Shown here: positions 59,132-64,000 of the stretch, piece by piece
How positions within the stretch are numbered: position 1 is the first letter of the stretch
Layout of the letters: each line of letters starts with the position of its first letter
Assembly: GCF_003952725.1 (NCBI RefSeq)
Contig: NZ_CP032509.1
Coordinates: 3,930,001-3,994,000, forward strand
Source: Georhizobium profundi
GTDB taxonomy: Bacteria; Pseudomonadota; Alphaproteobacteria; Rhizobiales; Rhizobiaceae
Length of the DNA stretch: 64,000 nucleotides
Reading direction: 5' to 3'
The notes under the pieces: model-generated
What the model was told of the DNA's origin: nothing
What the model saw: the letters and a program-made list of their open reading frames with translations, nothing else
Database searches by the model: none
Program-made: the position numbers and the translations under genes

Positions 59132-59905
59132 TCAAGCGAGGAGGCCGCCAAGGCCGTCCCAGATCAGTTTCAGCGCAGCCAGGAAGACCATCCCGTACAT
59201 GAACGGGTAGAAGCGTTCGGCCCGGATGCGGCGCACGATCGCGGCGCCGGCAAGTGTGGCGATCGGCGCGAGCGGCAGGAGCACGAGTGATGCCTGCAGA
59301 TTGGAGGCATCGAACTGCCCGAGGGCCAGATAAGGCACAACCTTGACGGCATTGACGACGGCGAAGAAGCGCACGCTAGTGCCCACATAGGTGCGCGGTT
59401 CCTGACGCAGCGCCAGGGCGTAGACCTGATAGGGCGGGCCGCCGGCATGCGAGATGAAACTGGTGAACCCCGAGACCGTGCCCCAGAACGCACCTTTGAC
59501 GCGATTGTGCGGCCGCTCGCCCGAAGGCGCACCGCCGCGCAGCTGCCAGGCACGGCGCGCATAGTCGAGGGCGAAGATGAGCGCCACGACGCCGACCAGC
59601 AGCTTGATCATGGCATCGGTAACGAAAGCGGCGGTCATCCAGGCGATGCCGATCCCGACCATTGCTCCGGGCAGCATGATCTTCAGGGTCATGCGATCGT
59701 TGTGATGGCGCCACGACCACAGGCCCACCATGTCCATGACGATCAGGATCGGCAGAAGGATCGCAGCCGCCTGAACCGGCGGGACGACGAGCGACATCAA
59801 CGGCACGCCGAGCAATGCCATTGCGCCGCCAAGCCCACCCTTGGAAAGGCCGACCAGCAGGACAGACGGGATTGCGGCGGCGTAGAACCAGGGATCGGAA
59901 AGCAT
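59132..59905 (-). CDS. TauE/SafE-family sulfite exporter-like permease
   Basis: 257 residues from ATG 59905. 7-8 membrane helices. VGLSKGGLGGAMALLGVPLM (~19-38) and the second-repeat GTVSGFTSFISHAGGPPYQV (~141-160) are the paired TauE motifs. Members move sulfonates, sulfite or other organic anions. It lies between an acyl-CoA ligase and a divergent ThiE-like gene; no tau genes are near. Confidence 0.88.
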   Translation of the reverse strand: MLSDPWFYAAAIPSVLLVGLSKGGLGGAMALLGVPLMSLVVPPVQAAAILLPILIVMDMVGLWSWRHHNDRMTLKIMLPGAMVGIGIAWMTAAFVTDAMIKLLVGVVALIFALDYARRAWQLRGGAPSGERPHNRVKGAFWGTVSGFTSFISHAGGPPYQVYALALRQEPRTYVGTSVRFFAVVNAVKVVPYLALGQFDASNLQASLVLLPLAPIATLAGAAIVRRIRAERFYPFMYGMVFLAALKLIWDGLGGLLA

Positions 59906-60004
59906 CGGCGACCAGTTGAACCTTTGTTGCCACGCGTCTATCCGAGATCGGCGGGGATTGCGAGCGGCGACCAGACGGCCCACCCGCGCACAAGGAGCCC
60001 AGGC

Positions 60005-60664
60005 GTGAGCAAGGCAGAGTTCGAAGACAGATGCAGATTGGTTTTGGTGACGCAGCCCGGCGACGACGTCGACGCGCAGGGTGAGGCGCTCTCACAGGCG
60101 CTTTCCGGCGGCGACGTCGCAACGGTGATCGTCCCGCAGGCCGGCCGCGACAATGACCTCTTCCAGACGCTCGCCGAAAAGCTCGTTCCGATCGCACAGG
60201 ACAAGGGCGTTGCCGTCATCATCGCAGGCGACAGCCGCGTGGCCGGGCGCGCCCGCGCCGATGGACTCCATGTGGAAGGCGCCACATCGGATGCGGCCGA
60301 AGCGATCGAAAAATTCTCACCCAAGCTCATCGTCGGCATCGGCAATGCCAAGGACCGGCATGGCGCGCTGGAGCGTGGCGAATTGCGGCCCGACTACATC
60401 TTCTTCGGCAAGCTCGATGGCGACATCAAGCCGGAAGCCAATCCCAAGGTTCTCGATCTTGCCGAATGGTGGTCGGCCATGATCGAGATCCCGTGCATCG
60501 CCATGGGCGGCACCGCCGTATCCTCCGCGCTGGAAGTCGCTGAAGCCGGCGGCGAGTTCGTCGCTCTCGGCAAAGCGATCTTCGATCATCCTTCCGGTCC
60601 CGCTGCCGCCGTTCAGGAAGTGAATGCCCTGCTCGCCGAAAAAGCGCCACGGTTCAGCGATTGA
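60005..60664 (+). CDS. ThiE/TenI-like phosphate-sugar TIM barrel protein
   Basis: 219 residues from GTG 60005, with AAGGAG ten bases upstream. The barrel pattern of thiamine-phosphate synthase is visible: GVAVIIAGDSRVAGRARADG, LHVEGATSDAAEAIEKFSPK, LIVGIGNAKD, PDYIFFGKLDGD, IEIPCIAMGGTAVSSALEVA. Key ThiE residues for HMP-pyrophosphate (the NDR...GVHLGQ block) are altered to GDSR...GLHVEG, so a role outside thiamine synthesis is possible. Its stop overlaps the next start (TGATG). Confidence 0.72.
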   Translation: MSKAEFEDRCRLVLVTQPGDDVDAQGEALSQALSGGDVATVIVPQAGRDNDLFQTLAEKLVPIAQDKGVAVIIAGDSRVAGRARADGLHVEGATSDAAEAIEKFSPKLIVGIGNAKDRHGALERGELRPDYIFFGKLDGDIKPEANPKVLDLAEWWSAMIEIPCIAMGGTAVSSALEVAEAGGEFVALGKAIFDHPSGPAAAVQEVNALLAEKAPRFSD

Positions 60665-61824
60665 TGCCGCTCATGGGGCATGTCGGAACGCCAAGGATCG
60701 ATCGAGCCGAACGACGCGGCATTGCGGCGCTTGTTGCCCTGTCGCTGGTTGCTGCCCTTGGCCTTGGGCAAGCATCGGCGCAAGACGCCGAAGGGGCTCC
60801 GCCGGCTGAGGACACGCAGGCGGCGCCGACCACGGACCGTCTTCTCGGCAATGGCGAAACCGACATCCAGCCCGGCGAACCGGGATTTCTGATCGAACGG
60901 CTTGCCGGCGAGCAGCGCCCCATCGGGCTCATCGGCGGTGCAATCCTGCCGGCACCAAGCGTCGCGGCCTTGCCGGCCGATTTTATGACCGACCCGACAC
61001 CCGCCAAGGCCTATGCCGCTTTTCAGCGGGGCTATTATCTGACCGCCATGGACATGGCGCTTCCGCTGGCCGGAGATGGCGACGCGGCTGCGCAGACGCT
61101 GGTGGCGGAGCTGTTTTCCGAAGGCTTTGCCGTCCCGCGCGATCTCGAACAGGCTGCGTTCTGGTATGGGCAGGCTGCTGCCGGCGGCGATCGCGAAGCT
61201 CAGTTCAAATACGCGATGATGCTTCTGGCGGGGCGCCACACTGAAGCCGATCCAGAGCGCGGCCGGGAGCTGATGAAGCAAGCGGCGGACGCCGGGCATC
61301 CCATGGCATCGTTCAACTACGGCCAGCTTCTCGTCGATCAGCAGCGGGGTCAGGCGGGACTGATCGCGGCAATGCCCTACTTCGAACGCTCGGCGGCTGC
61401 GGGCGTGGCAGACGCGCAATACGCGCTGTCGCAGATCTATGTGAATGCCCGGGATCTCGATGAAGCGCAGCGCGACACCGCGCGCGACTGGCTGGCGCGT
61501 GCTGCCGCTTCCGGCTTCGACACCGCGCAGCTCGATCTCGCCATCTGGCTGATCGACGGTATCGGCGGCGATGTCGATTACGAGGAAGGGTTCCGCTGGA
61601 TGCAGATCGCTGCCAATCGCGGCAATGTGGTTGCCCAGAACCGCCTGGCGCATCTCTACATCAACGCGATCGGCACCCGCCCCAACCCGGTCGCGGCCGG
61701 TCGCTGGTACGTGCTGTCGCGGCGGGCGGGCTACAACGACCCGGTCCTCGACGACTTCTTTCGCGGCCTGACCGACGAGGAACAGCGCCAGGCAATCGAA
61801 GCAGCAAACCGCTTCCTGGGCTGA
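60664..61824 (+). CDS. Exported Sel1-like repeat (TPR) protein
   Basis: 386 residues from ATG 60664 (alternatives nearby). Signal-like helix (AALVALSLVAALGLGQASA|QD). Five to six Sel1-like repeats: FWYGQAAAGGDREAQFKYAM, MKQAADAGHPMASFNYGQLL, YFERSAAAGVADAQYALSQI, WLARAAASGFDTAQLDLAIW and later FRWMQIAANRGNVVAQNRLA. These form superhelical scaffolds for protein contacts in the envelope. Overlaps the ThiE-like gene by four bases. Confidence 0.88.
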   Translation: MPLMGHVGTPRIDRAERRGIAALVALSLVAALGLGQASAQDAEGAPPAEDTQAAPTTDRLLGNGETDIQPGEPGFLIERLAGEQRPIGLIGGAILPAPSVAALPADFMTDPTPAKAYAAFQRGYYLTAMDMALPLAGDGDAAAQTLVAELFSEGFAVPRDLEQAAFWYGQAAAGGDREAQFKYAMMLLAGRHTEADPERGRELMKQAADAGHPMASFNYGQLLVDQQRGQAGLIAAMPYFERSAAAGVADAQYALSQIYVNARDLDEAQRDTARDWLARAAASGFDTAQLDLAIWLIDGIGGDVDYEEGFRWMQIAANRGNVVAQNRLAHLYINAIGTRPNPVAAGRWYVLSRRAGYNDPVLDDFFRGLTDEEQRQAIEAANRFLG

Positions 61825-61983
61825 GCATTCCGCCCTTCAGGCAGCGCCCTGACCGGCACCGGGCTTGAAAGCCGGCCGCATTTGTGGTCTTGAGGCGCGC
61901 AATCCCGGAAAGCGCGCTCCGAGCGATCGCAATCGGACCCATCCGACGTCTTCCGGTCGTCCAGATGTCAACGGAAAAGACTC

Positions 61984-62547
61984 ATGAAGATCAACGGCAA
62001 CGAAATCCGTCCCGGTAACGTCATCGAGCACAATGGCAGCCTCTGGGCCGCGGTGAAGACCAACGCGGTCAAGCCAGGCAAAGGCGGCGCCTTCAACCAA
62101 GTCGAACTGAAGAACCTCCTCGACGGCACCAAGCTCAACGAGCGGTTCCGCGCTTCCGAAACGGTCGAGCGCGTGCGCCTGGAGCAGAAGGACTTCCAGT
62201 TCCTCTACGAGCAGGGCGACATGCTCGTGTTCATGGACAACGAAACCTACGAGCAGCTGGAACTGCAGAAGGATTTCGTCGGCGATCGCGCCGCCTTCCT
62301 GCAGGACGGCATGATGGTGACCGTTGAACTGTACGAAGACAAGCCGATCGGCATCTCGCTGCCGGATCAGGTGGTCTTGGCGATCGTAGAGGCCGATCCG
62401 GTCGTGAAGGGCCAGACGGCGGCGTCGTCCTACAAGCCGGCCGTCATGGAAAACGGCGTGCGCGTCATGGTGCCGCCCTTCATCGAGTCCGGCGAGCGCA
62501 TCCTGGTCGATACCAACGAGATCACTTATATCCGCCGCGCCGACTGA
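61984..62547 (+). CDS. efp: Elongation factor P
   Basis: 187 residues. Three beta-barrel domains: domain I with [19 protein letters not shown], where Lys33 sits at the tip that is beta-lysylated in E. coli; domain [22 protein letters not shown]; domain [26 protein letters not shown] rescues ribosomes stalled on proline runs; the window's own Glu-Pro and TolA Pro-rich proteins would be plausible clients, although strictly alternating Pro is a weaker stall than Pro-Pro. Confidence 0.97.
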   Translation: MKINGNEIRPGNVIEHNGSLWAAVKTNAVKPGKGGAFNQVELKNLLDGTKLNERFRASETVERVRLEQKDFQFLYEQGDMLVFMDNETYEQLELQKDFVGDRAAFLQDGMMVTVELYEDKPIGISLPDQVVLAIVEADPVVKGQTAASSYKPAVMENGVRVMVPPFIESGERILVDTNEITYIRRAD

Positions 62548-62583
62548 TCAGGCCGCCCACTCCTCTTCCCGAAAGCTTTCCCG

Positions 62584-63390
62584 ATGGCCCGCTCCGCCCT
62601 CTTGAACGTCATGGTCCAGGCCGCAATGAAGGCCGGGCGCTCGCTGTCGCGAGACTTCGGCGAAGTGCAGAATTTGCAGGTTTCGCTCAAAGGCCCGGGC
62701 GACTATGTCAGCCAAGCCGACCGCAAAGCCGAAGAGATCATTCACTCCGAGCTTCTGCGTGCCCGCCCGACCTACGATTTCCTCGGTGAGGAGGGCGGCG
62801 AGACGAAGGGCACCGACGGTGCGCATCGCTGGATCGTCGATCCGCTGGATGGCACGACGAACTTCCTGCACGGAATTCCGTTCTTCGCGGTCTCGATCGC
62901 GCTGGAGCGCAATGGCGAGATCGTCGGCGCAGTGATCTTCAACCCGGCCATGGACGAGCTCTTCACCGCAGAACGCGGCGGTGGCGCCTTCCTCAACGAT
63001 CGTCGCCTGCGCGTTGCGGCGCGCAAGAAGCTGTCGGATTCCGTCGTTGCGACCGGCATTCCGCATCTCGGCCGCGGCCACCACGGCAAGTTCCTCGTGG
63101 AGTTGCGCAATGTCATGGGCGAAGTCGCCGGCGTTCGCCGCACCGGCTCCGCAGCACTCGACCTTGCCTATACGGCTGCAGGACGGTTCGACGCCTATTG
63201 GGAAAAGAACATCGCTGCCTGGGACATCGCAGCCGGCATGCTTCTGGTGCGCGAGGCCGGGGGCTACGTCACCGACCTCGAAGGCGGCAACCGGATGTTC
63301 GAGAGCGGAACGGTTCTCGCCGGCAACGAGTACATCCACAAGGCGCTGAAGGACGTGGTGCACCGCCCTGCTCCTGCAATCGGCGGTTAA
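62584..63390 (+). CDS. suhB: Inositol-1-monophosphatase family protein
   Basis: 268 residues. Metal-binding motifs EEGGETKG (Glu-Glu, ~76), WIVDPLDGTTNFLHGIPFFA (~92-111) and AWDIAAGMLLVREAGGYVTD (~215-234). SuhB-type enzymes dephosphorylate inositol-1-P and, in some species, act with rRNA transcription complexes. 36 bp after efp, so the two may share a transcript. Confidence 0.93.
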   Translation: MARSALLNVMVQAAMKAGRSLSRDFGEVQNLQVSLKGPGDYVSQADRKAEEIIHSELLRARPTYDFLGEEGGETKGTDGAHRWIVDPLDGTTNFLHGIPFFAVSIALERNGEIVGAVIFNPAMDELFTAERGGGAFLNDRRLRVAARKKLSDSVVATGIPHLGRGHHGKFLVELRNVMGEVAGVRRTGSAALDLAYTAAGRFDAYWEKNIAAWDIAAGMLLVREAGGYVTDLEGGNRMFESGTVLAGNEYIHKALKDVVHRPAPAIGG

Positions 63391-63469
63391 TCTTCCGGCA
63401 CACCGCGGCTTTCTTTCCGTCTTGATTCTCGGTTACTGTCCGACCCTATGACGATTGGAGCTGCTTTTC

Positions 63470-64000
63470 ATGGCAGGATTGAAATTCTCGGGCTGGGGCA
63501 TCTCTGACGACGGCACCGGCGCCGATCCGCATAAATTATCGAGCCCGCTCGTCTTCTTCTGGAGCATGCTGATCTTCCTGATCATCGTCGGTTTCCTGGC
63601 GGCGATCCTCTATCGGCAAATCCAATCGGCTTTCGTGACCAACCCCGGCCTCAATGGCCTGATCTTCGGCGTGCTGCTGATCGGCGTCCTGCTCGCCTTC
63701 AACCAGGTGCTGCGGCTTCGCCCCGAAGTGCGGTGGGTCAACTCCTTCCGAGCCGCCGGCAGTGCCGAGAAAGCCGGGCGTGAGCCGGTGCTTCTCGCAC
63801 CGATGCGCGCGCTGATCGGGCGCCGCCAGGAGATGGCGCTGTCCACCTCGTCGCTCCGGTCTATCCTCGATTCCATCGCGACGCGTCTCGATGAATCCCG
63901 CGACACGTCTCGCTATTTGATCGGCCTGCTCGTCTTTCTCGGCCTGCTCGGCACGTTCTGGGGCCTTCTCGGCACCATCGGCTCGATCAACAACACGATC
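63470..64000 (+). CDS. MotA/TolQ-like membrane protein, 5' part only
   Basis: The first 177 codons are present; the gene runs off the window. Two early helices (~27-47 and ~61-80), then a cytoplasmic coiled stretch (STSSLRSILDSIATRLDESR) and a third helix SRYLIGLLVFLGLLGTFWGL followed by LGTIGSINNTI. The 'GLLGTFWGLLGTI' motif fits MotA/TolQ/ExbB proton-channel relatives; in Rhizobiales this is often annotated as a flagellar-motor or biopolymer-transport-like protein. Confidence 0.8.
   Translation, partial: MAGLKFSGWGISDDGTGADPHKLSSPLVFFWSMLIFLIIVGFLAAILYRQIQSAFVTNPGLNGLIFGVLLIGVLLAFNQVLRLRPEVRWVNSFRAAGSAEKAGREPVLLAPMRALIGRRQEMALSTSSLRSILDSIATRLDESRDTSRYLIGLLVFLGLLGTFWGLLGTIGSINNTI

Overview
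The window reads as chromosomal DNA of an alphaproteobacterium of the order Hyphomicrobiales, most likely Rhizobiaceae. The reasons are the high GC content, the gene order ruvC-ruvA-ruvB / sqdBDC / ybgC / tolQ-tolR-tolA-tolB-pal-cpoB-tilS-ftsH-glmM, the Omp25/31-type porin-like proteins, a zapA - 6S RNA - 5-formyl-THF cyclo-ligase block, and TTAA-N7-TTAA (CtrA-type) sites upstream of envelope genes. Both edges cut a gene: a YceI-like protein on the left and a MotA/TolQ-like membrane protein on the right. I see no insertion sequences, prophage, CRISPR array, tRNA or rRNA. Most of the window is core housekeeping sequence.

Layout. 1-8.6 kb: YceI/cytochrome b561 pair, a large Glu-Pro-repeat membrane protein, purA, an EamA permease, a GNAT acetyltransferase and a chemoreceptor. 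8.6-12.5 kb: a DUF2945 protein, an FKBP-type isomerase and the serC-serA serine operon with a structured serC leader. 12.6-13.8 kb: a tandem family of four tiny secreted proteins, the least explained part of the window. 14-16 kb: a small lipoprotein and two Omp25/31-like proteins, each preceded by a perfect CtrA-type box. 16.2-29 kb: the envelope cluster glmM, ftsH, tilS, cpoB, pal, tolB, tolA, tolR, tolQ, then trkH (K+ uptake) and ybgC. 29-32.2 kb: the sulfolipid operon sqdB-sqdD-sqdC. 32.2-35 kb: a small conserved protein and ruvB-ruvA-ruvC. 35-43 kb: an LLM-class oxidoreductase, an SH3 protein with an 11-residue charged repeat, yebC, an exported metallo-hydrolase-like protein, a PNPOx-like protein, a TerC-family protein, a YmdB-like phosphoesterase, 5-formyl-THF cyclo-ligase, a small HTH protein, 6S RNA and zapA. 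43-51 kb: the central-carbon cluster tkt, gap, a K+/H+ antiporter, pgk and class I aldolase. 51-64 kb: an SGNH hydrolase, an MFS permease, a TPR protein, rpmJ, purE-purK, two DUF465 proteins, an ArsR-type regulator, an acyl-CoA ligase, TauE/SafE, a ThiE-like protein, a Sel1-repeat protein, efp and an inositol monophosphatase.

How the genes work together. The Tol-Pal genes, the two outer-membrane proteins and zapA concern the envelope and division. CtrA-like boxes sit upstream of both omp genes, pal, and the tolQ/trkH divergence, which suggests cell-cycle control of envelope genes (inference). tkt-gap-pgk-fba form a lower-glycolysis/Calvin-type block with a striking AT-rich palindrome before the aldolase gene. 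The best candidates for something undescribed are the four-member family of roughly 47-residue secreted peptides with its repeated upstream element, and the large Glu-Pro tract encoded by 40 tandem hexamers.
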